NCBI RefSeq assembly: GCF_015244745.1
Contig: NZ_JABCQI010000013.1
Location: 1 to 51,470 of the forward strand
Direction of reading: 5' to 3'
DNA from: Gluconobacter cadivus
Lineage (GTDB): Bacteria; Pseudomonadota; Alphaproteobacteria; Acetobacterales; Acetobacteraceae
DNA length: 51,470 bases
A program made the position numbers and the translations under genes. The notes below the pieces were generated by a model. It did not search any database. It had not been told where the DNA came from and worked only from the letters and a program-made list of their open reading frames with translations. Within the stretch, counting starts at the first letter, position 1. Every line of letters starts with the position of its first letter. Below are positions 20,236-29,368 of this stretch, piece by piece.

Positions 20236-21375
20236 TCAGAGCGGCTGGGCCGCCTCGTCCTTCCAGACATGGGTGCAACGCAGATGCTGCGCCTGAGCGA
20301 GCGCGTCCTCGTCATGAGACAGGGCGGACACCGTGGCATAACCGGCCTTGTGCAAGCCTGAAAGACGGGATGCGTCCAGATCGACAGGCACATAACAGCG
20401 CGGGCGCGACGCAGGCACCGGGGCTGCACGCAAAAGGGCCTGCGGGCGGAGCGTCAGACCGCAGGCAGGCTCCTGCCCAGCCAGATAGCGTCCACCGCGC
20501 CCCAACTCCTCACGCGAACTGGTCGAAAATACCGTTACGCAAAGACCGGTATGATAGCGCCAGCCCCGGAAATCCACGGGATCAATCGTCAGGCGCAGAT
20601 CGGGGCTGCGCTCGCGGATCGCTGCCACGGAGGCTGCAAGACGTTCGAAATGTCCGGCAATATCCTTGGGATAATCCAGTTCAGCCAGCAGATCCAGCGC
20701 ACGGTCGGCGGGACCGGCAGCGCGCAGCATGACGGCCAGCATCCCGGCAATTGGGCCGCCCAGTTCCGCCACCGCACTGGCATCCTTGCGGTCCAGCGCA
20801 TGGAGCAGGGGCTCGCGGTCGGCTTCGGAAATAACCCTTTCGATCAGGCCCAGCGCCAGAGCGGGCATGGACAGATCGAACGACACCCCCTCGATCCCCA
20901 GTTCCGCAAGCGCCTTTGCACCGAGCGCAATAACTTCCGCATCGGCCTGCGCACTATCCGGGCCGATCAGTTCGATGCCGGCCTGCGAGACCTGACGGTC
21001 AGCCTCGCGGCCCGGCGTGCCGACAACGATGCAGCTTCCCGAATAGGACAGGCGCAGGGGACGGGGCGCGTCCTGAAGACGGATGCTCGCGATCCGGGCA
21101 ATCTGCGTCGTCATGTCCGGACGCAGCGCCATCATACGATGCGAGTTCGGGTCCATCAGGCGGAAGGTCTGGGGAGCGAGGGATTCCCCCGAACCACCCA
21201 GAAGAGAGCTTTCAAATTCCAGCAGAGGCGGCCGGACACGCTGATAGCCGTGACGGGAAAACGCTTCCATCACGCTGGCAATGCCACGGGCTTCGGCTTC
21301 GGCCTCACCCGGCAGCAGGTCTGCAAAACCGGACGGCAGCAGGGCGGAACTTGGGCTTTCGGAATACAGACTCAT
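20236..21375 (-). CDS. hisZ: ATP phosphoribosyltransferase regulatory subunit HisZ
   Basis: Paralogue of histidyl-tRNA synthetase that regulates the short form of HisG, the first enzyme of histidine synthesis. 379 residues. [10 protein letters not shown] near the N-terminus, [19 protein letters not shown] (class II motif 2 region) and GLCVTVFS / GRGGRYLAG in the C-terminal half fit HisZ. It lacks an anticodon-binding domain. Its presence predicts a short HisG elsewhere in the genome. The start codon overlaps the serC stop as ATGA (21372-21375). Confidence 0.9.
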   Translation of the reverse strand: MSLYSESPSSALLPSGFADLLPGEAEAEARGIASVMEAFSRHGYQRVRPPLLEFESSLLGGSGESLAPQTFRLMDPNSHRMMALRPDMTTQIARIASIRLQDAPRPLRLSYSGSCIVVGTPGREADRQVSQAGIELIGPDSAQADAEVIALGAKALAELGIEGVSFDLSMPALALGLIERVISEADREPLLHALDRKDASAVAELGGPIAGMLAVMLRAAGPADRALDLLAELDYPKDIAGHFERLAASVAAIRERSPDLRLTIDPVDFRGWRYHTGLCVTVFSTSSREELGRGGRYLAGQEPACGLTLRPQALLRAAPVPASRPRCYVPVDLDASRLSGLHKAGYATVSALSHDEDALAQAQHLRCTHVWKDEAAQPL

Positions 21376-22529
21376 GCCGAAAACTCCAGACGCGTCTGTT
21401 CATGCGCCCAGTCGAGCCAGGGCAGCAACGCTTCGATATCAGCCGTCTCGACCGTAGCCCCACCCCAGATCCGCAGACCGGCGGGCGCATCACGATAGGC
21501 GGCCAGATCGTAACCGGCATCTTCCTTTGCAACGAGCCCGGTCAGATGCTTGACCGCCTTGCCCTTCGCCTCGTCAGACAGGCTTTCAAACCACGGTGCC
21601 GTGATTTTCAGACAGATGGACGTGCTGGACCGGGTCTCTTCCCGAACAGAGAGGAAGGACACCCATTCCGCCGTTTCGATCCATTGGGCAACAGCCGCCA
21701 GATTTTGCTGCGAGCGGGCTTTCAGGGCGGAAAGACCGCCGATCTGTTCGGCCCAGCGCAGACCATCCAGCGCGTCCTCGACGCAGAGCATGGACGGCGT
21801 GTTGATCGTATCGCCTTCGAAAATGGCTTCGATCAGACCCTTTTTATTAGCCAGACGGAAAATCTTGGGCAGCGGACGCAGGGATGGTTGCGACAGACGG
21901 GCAGCGGCACGCGGGCTGAGCGCCACCATGCCATGCGCAGCCTCGCCACCCAGTGCCTTCTGCCAGGACCATGTCACGATATCGAGCCGATCCCACGGCA
22001 GATCCATCGCAAACGCCGCAGACGTGGCGTCACAGATGACCAGACCTTCGTGTTCGACCGGAATGGCGTCAGCGTTGGGAATGCAGACACCCGATGTCGT
22101 GCCGTTCCATGTCAGGACGACATCGCGGCTCCAGTCCACGGTTGTCAGATCCGGCAGTTCGCCATAGGGCGCGTCCAGAACGCGCAGATCTTCAATTTTC
22201 AGAACATCGCGCAGATCCTGCGCCCAGGTTCCAGAAAAGCTTTCAAAGGACAGGACGTCGATTCCGCGTTCACCAGCAAGAGCCCACAGAGTCATTTCCA
22301 CGGCCCCCGTATCGGAGGCCGGAACGATTCCAACGCGCCAGTCCGACGGAATACCGAGCAGGTCTTTGGAACGGGTGATAACCTCTTTAAGGCGCGCACG
22401 GCCCTCGGGCGCACGGTGCGATCGGCCCAGCAGAGCCTGATCCAGACCAGTCAGAGTCCATCCGGGACGCTTGGCGCAGGGACCTGAGGAGAAGAACGGG
22501 CGAGAGGGTTTGACAGTCGGCTTGGACAT
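21372..22529 (-). CDS. serC: Phosphoserine aminotransferase
   Basis: PLP enzyme of 385 residues making 3-phosphoserine from 3-phosphohydroxypyruvate (serine pathway; also used for pyridoxal phosphate). [15 protein letters not shown] at the start, [11 protein letters not shown] and the Schiff-base lysine in [14 protein letters not shown] fit the alphaproteobacterial/archaeal-like SerC branch. Its TGA overlaps the hisZ ATG by four bases. Usually serC sits with serA; here it is with hisZ and purA. Confidence 0.93.
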   Translation of the reverse strand: MSKPTVKPSRPFFSSGPCAKRPGWTLTGLDQALLGRSHRAPEGRARLKEVITRSKDLLGIPSDWRVGIVPASDTGAVEMTLWALAGERGIDVLSFESFSGTWAQDLRDVLKIEDLRVLDAPYGELPDLTTVDWSRDVVLTWNGTTSGVCIPNADAIPVEHEGLVICDATSAAFAMDLPWDRLDIVTWSWQKALGGEAAHGMVALSPRAAARLSQPSLRPLPKIFRLANKKGLIEAIFEGDTINTPSMLCVEDALDGLRWAEQIGGLSALKARSQQNLAAVAQWIETAEWVSFLSVREETRSSTSICLKITAPWFESLSDEAKGKAVKHLTGLVAKEDAGYDLAAYRDAPAGLRIWGGATVETADIEALLPWLDWAHEQTRLEFSA

Positions 22530-22583
22530 GCACGTTCCGGGCTGATCGGTCCTGAGGTCATTCCGGCAGAAAATGACCGTTCA

Positions 22584-22667
22584 TGGTGCGAGAGAGGGGA
22601 CTCGAACCCCTATGCCTTTCGGCGGTCGATTTTGAGCCGACTGCGTCTACCGTTCCGCCACTCTCGC
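22584..22667 (-). tRNA. tRNA-Leu (CAA)
   Basis: On the minus strand the acceptor GCGAGAG pairs with CTCTCGC. The D-arm region GGCGGAACGGTAGACGC is typical of leucine tRNAs. The anticodon stem GTCGG/TCGAC encloses the loop CTCAAAA (anticodon CAA, reads TTG). A long variable arm and a GGGGTTCGAGTCCCC T-arm follow. The CCA end is encoded (22584-22586). Confidence 0.95.
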
Positions 22668-22744
22668 GCGGGCAGCCCGGACCCTAATGCATTCCCCGCA
22701 AAAGGGCCAGAGTGCAAAATCCGGGCCGTGTGAAATAACGTGCC

Positions 22745-23644
22745 TTACAGACCCAGCATCAACAGCAGGTTCTGGATGGCCGCGCCCGAAGCCCCCTTGC
22801 CCAGATTGTCCAGCCGCGCAGTCAGAACGACCTGTTCGCCGTTATGATGCACCCGCAGTTCCATATCGTCGGTATGAGCCAGCGTGTCCGCCACAAGCTG
22901 CGTCTGGGCGGGCACAACACGCACATGCGTGCATCCGGCATAGGCGTCCTGAAGCACGGCTTCGATCTCGGCCGCCGATGGCTGACCGGGCAGGTCGTTC
23001 AGATGCAGCGGGATGGACACGATCATACCCTGCGGGAAATGCCCGACCGACGGCACGAAAATCGGCTGGCGCGTCAGGCCGGAATAGTGCCGGATTTCCG
23101 GCAGATGCTTGTGCTTGAGATTGAGCCCATACAGGAAAAACGCCGGACCGCCGTTCTTTTCATGCTCCTCGATCGCTACGCGCCCTGCGCCGCTATAGCC
23201 CGAAACAGCGTTGATCGAGACGGGATGATCGGCCGGAAGCAGTCCTGCCCCGACCAGAGGACGCATCAGAGCAATGGCGCCCGTCGGATAGCAGCCGGGA
23301 TTGGCGACAAACCGCGCACCCTTGATCGCAGCCGCCTGTTCCGCATCCATTTCAGGAAAGCCATAAATCCAGCCATCCGCGATCCGATGCGCGGTGCTGG
23401 CATCCAGAATCCGGACATCCAGCCCTTCGGCCAGCGCCACGGTTTCGCAGGCGGCTTCATCCGGCAGACACAGGATGGCGACATCGGCCTGTTCAAGCAT
23501 GGAACGACGGGCGGCCTTGTCCTTGCGCAAATCCGGCGCAATCGACAGGATTTCCAGACCATAGGACGCCGGAAGCGCCTCGATCCGCTGACGGATTCCC
23601 AGACCCGTCGTGCCTGCTTCCCCGTCAATGAAAATGCGTGCCAT
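22745..23644 (-). CDS. argC: N-acetyl-gamma-glutamyl-phosphate reductase, type 2
   Basis: Third step of arginine synthesis, NADPH-dependent. 299 residues with the N-terminus IFIDGEAGTTGLGI and the catalytic Cys118 in NPGCYPTG, the signature of the shorter type 2 ArgC. HFPQGM and the SGYSGAGR segment are also present. The ribosome site is weak. Divergent from mazG; tRNA-Leu lies 78 bases downstream on the same strand. Confidence 0.95.
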   Translation of the reverse strand: MARIFIDGEAGTTGLGIRQRIEALPASYGLEILSIAPDLRKDKAARRSMLEQADVAILCLPDEAACETVALAEGLDVRILDASTAHRIADGWIYGFPEMDAEQAAAIKGARFVANPGCYPTGAIALMRPLVGAGLLPADHPVSINAVSGYSGAGRVAIEEHEKNGGPAFFLYGLNLKHKHLPEIRHYSGLTRQPIFVPSVGHFPQGMIVSIPLHLNDLPGQPSAAEIEAVLQDAYAGCTHVRVVPAQTQLVADTLAHTDDMELRVHHNGEQVVLTARLDNLGKGASGAAIQNLLLMLGL

Positions 23645-23791
23645 GCGCCAGCAACCCCGTCTGCAAATCCGTTCCGGCAGACGTTTTACGTCGGGAATGT
23701 CAGGCTGTCACGCGCAGGGCGCATCCGGCGCTTTCATCCATAAGGCGGCACGGCTATGAACCTCTGAGCACGATAACAGCAGGATCTTCCC

Positions 23792-24595
23792 ATGCCCCAG
23801 TCCAACCGGCCGTCCTCCCAGCCGTCCCCACGGCAGATCGACCGCCTGCTGGACATCATGAAGCGCCTGCGGGACCCGCAAGGCGGCTGTCCCTGGGACG
23901 TGGAACAGACCCCGGCCACGATCGCCCCTTTCGCAATCGAGGAGGCCTATGAAGTCATGGACGCCATCGCCCGTGACGACCGCGAAGCCATCCCCGACGA
24001 ACTCGGGGACCTTCTGCTTCAGGTCGTTTTTCAGGCCCAGATGGCGCAGGAAGCAGGTCACTTCGATTTCGAGACCGTGGCAGGACTGATCGCCGACAAG
24101 CTCGTGCGCCGTCACCCGCATGTTTTCGGCGATGCGGCTCTGGATGACGATTCCTGGGAGCGGGAAAAAGACGCCGAACGCCAGCGCAAGGCCGAATACG
24201 GCGCACTGGCCGGTGTTGCCCTCCCCCTTCCCGCCCTGATGCGCGCCGCAAAACTGAGCCGACGCGCCGCCCGCGTGGGTTTCGACTGGGACGACCCCAC
24301 CGGCATTCTCGATAAGGTTCATGAAGAGATCGACGAACTGAAAGCCGAACTCGGCGGGGACCGGGACCGCATCGAAGACGAACTGGGCGACGTTCTGTTC
24401 ACCGTGGCAAGCTTGGCCCGCAAACTGGATATCGACCCCGAAGCGGCCCTGCGCCGAAGCAATGCCAAGTTCACCCGCCGCTTTGAAGCGATGGAAGCCA
24501 TGCTTGCGCGGAAAGGGCAAACCATGGCCGAGCAGGATCTGCCGACCATGGAAGCACTCTGGCAGGAAGCAAAGACACTTCCCGGCATGAAATGA
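23792..24595 (+). CDS. mazG: Nucleoside triphosphate pyrophosphohydrolase MazG
   Basis: All-alpha NTP pyrophosphatase of 267 residues that hydrolyses (d)NTPs to NMP and pyrophosphate as a housecleaning enzyme. The protein has two MazG repeats. The first has LRDPQGGCPWD, the metal-binding EExxE pattern in IEEAYEVMDA and DELGDLLLQVVF. The second has VHEEIDELKAEL and EDELGDVLFTVASLAR. AGGAT precedes the start. Confidence 0.95.
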   Translation: MPQSNRPSSQPSPRQIDRLLDIMKRLRDPQGGCPWDVEQTPATIAPFAIEEAYEVMDAIARDDREAIPDELGDLLLQVVFQAQMAQEAGHFDFETVAGLIADKLVRRHPHVFGDAALDDDSWEREKDAERQRKAEYGALAGVALPLPALMRAAKLSRRAARVGFDWDDPTGILDKVHEEIDELKAELGGDRDRIEDELGDVLFTVASLARKLDIDPEAALRRSNAKFTRRFEAMEAMLARKGQTMAEQDLPTMEALWQEAKTLPGMK

Positions 24596-24648
24596 CATCT
24601 TGATTACAGATCATGCCTTCCCTGCGAATGAAACCGTCGCGAATACCA

Positions 24649-24678
24649 TAACCGAATACACTCCGTATCACTCGGTTA
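24649..24678. repeat. Inverted repeat upstream of Ser-rich gene
   Basis: TAACCGA (24649-24655) and TCGGTTA (24672-24678), with an inner ATAC/GTAT pairing around a five-base loop. It is 75 bases before the Ser-rich gene and 53 bases after mazG. No T-run follows, so it is more likely a protein-binding site or an RNA hairpin than a terminator. Confidence 0.4.
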
Positions 24679-24752
24679 CAGGAGCCCTTATCCTTTCTTA
24701 ACCTTCTCATCCGAAACTGGTCTTCGTTTCTTCCCAACGGAGTCTTTTCATC

Positions 24753-25016
24753 ATGACAGGCATTTCTTCCATCGGCTCTTCCGCCATGAGCAGCCTTTAC
24801 AGCGCGAGCAGCGCGTCGTCTTCCAGCGCATCCTCATCGTCCAGCAGCAGTTCCTCCACGCAGGAAACCACGACAACCAAACTGAATGCCGACGGCTCCA
24901 CGACGACCATCGTCGAGGACGCCCAGGGAAACATCATTTCCGAGACGACCTCCGGCGGCTCTTCGAACTCCGGCTCCAGCAGCGATACGAGCCATCTGCT
25001 CAGCGTTTCGGCTTGA
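24753..25016 (+). CDS. Small serine/threonine-rich protein
   Basis: 87 residues, no recognised family. Residues 9-35 are almost entirely Ser/Ala, residues 36-70 contain TTTTKLNADGSTTTIVEDAQ, and a Gly/Ser stretch precedes a short hydrophobic end. No signal peptide. GGAG lies ten bases before the ATG, and the gene is flanked by its own upstream inverted repeat and downstream terminator, which supports expression. Low-complexity composition makes the call moderate. Confidence 0.6.
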   Translation: MTGISSIGSSAMSSLYSASSASSSSASSSSSSSSSTQETTTTKLNADGSTTTIVEDAQGNIISETTSGGSSNSGSSSDTSHLLSVSA

Positions 25017-25042
25017 AACGCACACCTGCTACACAAAAAGAT

Positions 25043-25069
25043 ACGTCAGGCCCGCGGGTCTGACGTTTT
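25043..25069 (+). terminator. Rho-independent terminator after Ser-rich gene
   Basis: ACGTCAG/CTGACGT stem closing on the palindrome CCCGCGGG, followed by TTTTC. It ends 33 bases before the queA start. Confidence 0.75.
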
Positions 25070-25101
25070 CATGCGGGCCGAACCTGCTAGAGAACGTTCC
25101 C

Positions 25102-26145
25102 ATGACGGACGATCTCGCCCCCTTCGATTTCGAACTCCCCCGCGATCACATCGCGACGGAACCTGCACGCCCGCGTGACAGTGCAACGCTGCTGCATGTC
25201 CGGCCCGGTCTGACGCCTGACCCGCATGTGATCCGCGACCTGCCGGATTTCCTGCGAGAAGGCGATCTGCTGATTGCCAACAATACAGCCGTCATCCGCG
25301 CCCAGCTTGCTGCTACGCGCGGAGAAGCCAAGATCGGCCTGACGCTCGACCGTATTCTGGCGGATGGAAGCTGGCATGCCCTGGCACGCAATTCGCGCAA
25401 GTTAAAACCACAGGATATCCTGCATTTCGGAGACGATCCCGTCACGGCCACCGTTGTCGAAAATGAAGGCGATGGCGCGGTCAGCATCCGCTTCTCGGTT
25501 GAAGGCGATGCGTTCGACGCATTTCTGGAACGGGTCGGCGCGCTGGCCCTGCCCCCTTATATCGAACGCCCCTTCGGCCCGACGAAGCAGGACGATACGG
25601 ATTACCGCACCATTTTCTCGCAGTATCGCGGCGCTGTGGCAGCCCCCACGGCGGGCCTGCATTTCACGCCTGAACTACTGGCAGCACTGGACGCAAAAGG
25701 CATCCAGCGCCGGACCCTGACGCTTCATGTCGGCGCGGGCACGTTCCTGCCCGTCCGCTCCACCATTGCCGAGCATAAGATGCACGCGGAATGGGGTGAG
25801 ATCGACGCCGAAACCGCCGCCGCCATCAACGAGACCCGCGCCCGCGGCGGTCGGATCGTAGCCGTCGGCACAACGTCACTTCGACTTTTGGAAAGCGCGG
25901 CCCGCGAAGACGGGACCGTGGCCTCATGGCGTGGCGAAACCTCCATTTTCATCAAACCCGGATACCGCTTCAAGGCGGTGGACGTCCTGATGACCAATTT
26001 CCATCTGCCGCGTTCGACGCTGTTCATGCTCGTCTGCGCGTTCAGCGGCACCGAGACCATGCGTGAGGCCTATGCCTACGCCATCGCCAACGGATTGCGG
26101 TTCTATTCGTATGGCGATGCCTGCCTGCTGGAGCGCGCACCATGA
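25102..26145 (+). CDS. queA: S-adenosylmethionine:tRNA ribosyltransferase-isomerase
   Basis: Transfers and isomerises ribose from SAM onto preQ1 in tRNA to give epoxyqueuosine. 347 residues, normal length. The family start [57 protein letters not shown] and [17 protein letters not shown] are all present. The start at 25102 begins the family N-terminus; the longer open frame upstream is shadow of the Ser-rich gene. Its stop overlaps the tgt start as ATGA. Confidence 0.97.
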   Translation: MTDDLAPFDFELPRDHIATEPARPRDSATLLHVRPGLTPDPHVIRDLPDFLREGDLLIANNTAVIRAQLAATRGEAKIGLTLDRILADGSWHALARNSRKLKPQDILHFGDDPVTATVVENEGDGAVSIRFSVEGDAFDAFLERVGALALPPYIERPFGPTKQDDTDYRTIFSQYRGAVAAPTAGLHFTPELLAALDAKGIQRRTLTLHVGAGTFLPVRSTIAEHKMHAEWGEIDAETAAAINETRARGGRIVAVGTTSLRLLESAAREDGTVASWRGETSIFIKPGYRFKAVDVLMTNFHLPRSTLFMLVCAFSGTETMREAYAYAIANGLRFYSYGDACLLERAP

Positions 26146-27320
26146 GCGACCACAAAACCGATCACGCCACCAAAATGACCTGGGTGCCTGAAGCAACCTG
26201 CGGTATGGCGCGCGCGGGCCATCTGCACACCCGCCACGGCACAGTCCCGACCCCAACCTTCATGCCGGTCGGCACCGTCGGCACGGTCAAGGGCATGACA
26301 ATGGACGCCGTGCGCTCAACGGGTGCGGGCATCGTTCTGGGCAACACCTATCATCTGATGCTGCGCCCCACGGCGGACCGCGTGCAGAAACTGGGCGGCC
26401 TGCACAGAATGATGGACTGGCCCGGCCCGATCCTGACTGATTCCGGCGGGTTTCAGGTCATGTCACTCGGCGCGCTCCGCAAACTCGACGAAGACGGCGT
26501 GACGTTCCGCTCACATATCGACGGCAGCAAGCACCGCCTGACGCCGGAGATCTCGACCGACATCCAGTTCAAGCTCGATGCGACCATCACCATGGCGTTC
26601 GACGAATGTCCGGCCCTGCCCGCCACACCTGAAGCCCTGCGGAAATCCATGGAAATGTCCATGCGCTGGGCCGCCCGCTCCCGCGAGGCGTTTGTCGCGC
26701 GTGAAGGATATGGTCAGTTCGGCATCGTGCAGGGTGGCACCGAGCGTGATCTGCGCGAATATTCCATCAAGGCCCTGACCGAGATCGGCTTTGAAGGCTA
26801 TGCGATCGGCGGTCTGGCCGTGGGCGAAGGTCAGGAGTTGATGTTCTCAACGCTGGATTTCACCACGCCGATGCTGCCGCAGGACAAGGCGCGGTATCTG
26901 ATGGGCGTCGGCACGCCGGACGATCTTCTGGGCGCGGTCATGCGCGGCGTGGACATGTTCGACTGCGTGATGCCCTCCCGCGCCGGTCGCACGGCCCGCG
27001 CCTATACCGAGCGCGGCGCCATCAATCTGCGCAATGCCCGTTTCGCCGAAGACACCCGCACGCTGACGCCTCATGACGACACGCCGGTTGCTGGGCGCTA
27101 CAGCCGTGCCTATCTGCATCATCTGTTCCGTGCCAACGAAATGCTCGGCCCGATGCTGCTGACATGGCACAATCTGGCCTATTATCAGCGCCTGATGCGC
27201 CAGATCCGCGCCGCCATCGTGGATGGCACGCTGGATGCTCTGGCCGTAAAGCTGCGCGAAGACTGGGCCAAAGGCGACTGGACCGAAGACGAATGGCCCA
27301 TGCCGGATCTGGCCCTGTAA
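26142..27320 (+). CDS. tgt: tRNA-guanine transglycosylase lacking the zinc-site cysteines
   Basis: Exchanges guanine 34 for preQ1 in tRNAs with GUN anticodons. 392 residues. The catalytic Asp100 (LTDSGGFQ) and nucleophile Asp274 ([10 protein letters not shown]) are present, as are GIVQGGT and GGLAVGE. Bacterial Tgt normally carries a CxCxxC plus His zinc site ahead of YSRAYL. Here that stretch reads [15 protein letters not shown] (311-325), so the three Cys positions are Asp312, Thr314 and Ala317; only His343 (TWHNLAY) remains. Otherwise the gene looks intact and is translationally coupled to queA. Confidence 0.93.
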   Translation: MSDHKTDHATKMTWVPEATCGMARAGHLHTRHGTVPTPTFMPVGTVGTVKGMTMDAVRSTGAGIVLGNTYHLMLRPTADRVQKLGGLHRMMDWPGPILTDSGGFQVMSLGALRKLDEDGVTFRSHIDGSKHRLTPEISTDIQFKLDATITMAFDECPALPATPEALRKSMEMSMRWAARSREAFVAREGYGQFGIVQGGTERDLREYSIKALTEIGFEGYAIGGLAVGEGQELMFSTLDFTTPMLPQDKARYLMGVGTPDDLLGAVMRGVDMFDCVMPSRAGRTARAYTERGAINLRNARFAEDTRTLTPHDDTPVAGRYSRAYLHHLFRANEMLGPMLLTWHNLAYYQRLMRQIRAAIVDGTLDALAVKLREDWAKGDWTEDEWPMPDLAL

Positions 27321-27321
27321 G

Positions 27322-27430
27322 CTGGGGCTTTGCCCCAGACCCCACAAAGGGCCTCAGTCCCTTTGATCCCGATTTATAAATTGGGGTGAAGGGATCAAGA
27401 CCCCTTCCGGGTGCAGGACAGAGCCCTGCC
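27322..27430. repeat. Cluster of hairpins after tgt (REP-like element)
   Basis: Successive perfect inverted repeats: CTGGGGC/GCCCCAG with a TTT loop (27322-27338), AAAGGG/CCCTTT (27346-27364) and TTGATCCC/GGGATCAA (27363-27398). GCAGG/CCCTGC lies near 27413-27429. There is no proper T-run. The dense arrangement resembles a repetitive extragenic palindromic element rather than a single terminator; whether copies exist elsewhere cannot be seen here. Confidence 0.5.
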
Positions 27431-27452
27431 TCACCTTCAGAAAGACCCTCCC

Positions 27453-28502
27453 ATGCGCCAAGTCGTCTCCGCTTTCATTCTAGGCACCACTCTCGCAACC
27501 GGAACGGCCCTCGCTGCGCCGGAAGAAATCCGCGTTCTGGTCGTGGCGAACTTCGAAGTCGGACACGATACGGGTGACACACCCGGCGAATATCAGGACT
27601 GGGTGGAACGTCTGCATCTGGACGAAACCGTTCCCATCCACGGCGTCCCGGACCAGCTCCGCCGCAATGCGGACGGCGTGTATGGCATCGTCCTGCGCCA
27701 CGGCGATATGGATCTGCATGCACTGGCGCTCGATCCGCGCTTTGACCTGCACCATACTTACTGGCTGTTCACTGGCATTTCCGGCGTCAATCCGAATATG
27801 GCGTCAGTGGGAAGTGTGGCCTGGGCGCAATGGGTTGTGGATGCGGACGCCGTGCGCGAAATCGACGACCGCACCATTCCGAAGGGCTGGCCTTACGGCC
27901 TCTACGCCATCGGTGCGAGCCGTCCGGACACCCTGCCCGACAACCCGAACCATTATGGCTCCGTGACGGATGTGGCGCAGTTGACCAAGGCCTATCCGCT
28001 CAACCGTGGTCTGGCGCGCTGGGCTTTTGCCCTGAGCCAGAACGTAAAACTCTCGGATGATCCGGTGATTGCCGAACGTCGCAGAGCGTGGGCCGGTTAT
28101 CCGCAGGCGCAGAAGCCGCCGATGGTGCTGATGGGCGAGACGCTGGGTACCGAGCGCTACTGGCATGGCGCGGAACGCAACCGCTGGGCCGAGAACTGGG
28201 TCACGATGTGGACGAAAGGTCAGGGACATTTCGTCATGACCAATGAGGAAAGCCAGCACTACCAGTACGATATGCGGATGCTCGCAGGACTGGGCTATGT
28301 TGATCCAGAGCGGATCATGGTCCTGCGCTCAGGCAGCAATTTCGATATGCCCCCGCCCGGCGTTTCGGTCACGGCGTCCATGGGAGACGAAGGACCGGGG
28401 CAGGCCGTCGCCTATGACAACAACGAACGCGCTGGAGAGCCGGTCGTGCGCGAACTGGCCACACACTGGGACCGCTACCGCGACCACGTTCCGACACGCT
28501 GA
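27453..28502 (+). CDS. Purine nucleoside permease family protein (NUP), secreted
   Basis: 349 residues. A Sec signal peptide (1-21, ending GTALA-AP) precedes one NUP domain. VLVVANFEVGHDTGD, WLFTGISGVNPN, LGTERYWHG and RSGSNFDMPPPG are the recognisable blocks. The family is named after a Candida nucleoside permease, but the fold is related to purine nucleoside phosphorylases and there are no membrane spans. A periplasmic nucleoside-binding or cleaving role is therefore more likely than transport. Its last 28 bases overlap the DUF817 gene tail to tail. It shares the same layout and motifs with the NUP protein encoded at 29369-30445. Confidence 0.85.
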   Translation: MRQVVSAFILGTTLATGTALAAPEEIRVLVVANFEVGHDTGDTPGEYQDWVERLHLDETVPIHGVPDQLRRNADGVYGIVLRHGDMDLHALALDPRFDLHHTYWLFTGISGVNPNMASVGSVAWAQWVVDADAVREIDDRTIPKGWPYGLYAIGASRPDTLPDNPNHYGSVTDVAQLTKAYPLNRGLARWAFALSQNVKLSDDPVIAERRRAWAGYPQAQKPPMVLMGETLGTERYWHGAERNRWAENWVTMWTKGQGHFVMTNEESQHYQYDMRMLAGLGYVDPERIMVLRSGSNFDMPPPGVSVTASMGDEGPGQAVAYDNNERAGEPVVRELATHWDRYRDHVPTR

Positions 28503-29365
28503 CCAGAGGTCGCAGCCCGGGTTTTTGCGGTCGGATAAAACCGGTTTTGATCCAGCAGCGTGACGGTCATGAAGGCGACGTAAAGCAGCAGGTACCACGA
28601 TCCCATCTTGCTGAAACCGACCATCTGGTGCCTGTGCTGCCCCGCATAGCGCCAGATGCCGCTCGTCGTGCAGACATTCTCGGCGATCCAGAGCGCAATA
28701 CTCGACAGGAATGCCGCCAGAGGCAGCGGCATCCACCAGTCGCGCTGCGTGATCCGGAAATGGATCATGGTGCGACCATAGACCACGAGCGTGCCCATAA
28801 AGAGCGCATATCGAAGGTCGGGGATGAAATGATGCGAGAAGAAGTTGACGTAAATCAGCAGCGCCAAGCCAAATGTCTGCCAGAACGGCGGGTAGGGGAT
28901 GAAGCGCATATCGAAAATCCGAATGGCACGCGCCATGTAACTGCCGACGCTAGCATACATGAAGCCTGAAAACAGCGGCACATCCATCACACGAAAGAAA
29001 CAGGGCTCGGGATAACCCCACGCCCCTACGCGGACCTTGAACCACTCCATGGCCGTTCCCGTCAGATGGAACAGCACGATGACGCGCGCTTCCGTCCAGG
29101 TTTCCAGCTTCAGTGCAAGGAAAAGAAGCTGGACCACGATGGCGAACACGAACAGCGCATCATAGCGGTGCACCGGCCATGCGGGCTGCCAGAAAACGCT
29201 CGTGAGCAGGGCCGCCCCCAGCAAGAGGCCGCCAAACAGCGCGGCCCAGCCCTGTTTGAGCACGAACAGGATAGCATCCCGCAGGACAGGCGGCAGCCGA
29301 TTTCGCGCCCAGTTCCCCATCCGGCGTTCGAGAACACCGGTCTGGAGAGGCGGCTGATCAGACAT
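28475..29365 (-). CDS. DUF817 integral membrane protein
   Basis: 296 residues with about eight hydrophobic segments (for example LFGGLLLGAALLTSVFW, ALFVFAIVVQLLFLAL and FGLALLIYVNFF). Conserved polar blocks of the DUF817 family are present: HLTGTAMEWFKVRVGAWGYP, PLFSGFMYASVGSY and WIAENVCTTSGIWRY. Function unknown. It is the third gene of an ada-NUP-DUF817 operon, three bases after the NUP stop, so a role in moving or processing purine nucleosides or bases across the inner membrane is inferred from context only. Confidence 0.85.
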   Translation of the reverse strand: MSDQPPLQTGVLERRMGNWARNRLPPVLRDAILFVLKQGWAALFGGLLLGAALLTSVFWQPAWPVHRYDALFVFAIVVQLLFLALKLETWTEARVIVLFHLTGTAMEWFKVRVGAWGYPEPCFFRVMDVPLFSGFMYASVGSYMARAIRIFDMRFIPYPPFWQTFGLALLIYVNFFSHHFIPDLRYALFMGTLVVYGRTMIHFRITQRDWWMPLPLAAFLSSIALWIAENVCTTSGIWRYAGQHRHQMVGFSKMGSWYLLLYVAFMTVTLLDQNRFYPTAKTRAATSGQRVGTWSR

Positions 29366-29368
29366 GCT

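Noticed and set aside
27321-27452. Simple terminator after tgt
   Set aside because: Hairpins are present but no T-run follows any of them on either strand; recorded as a repeat cluster instead.
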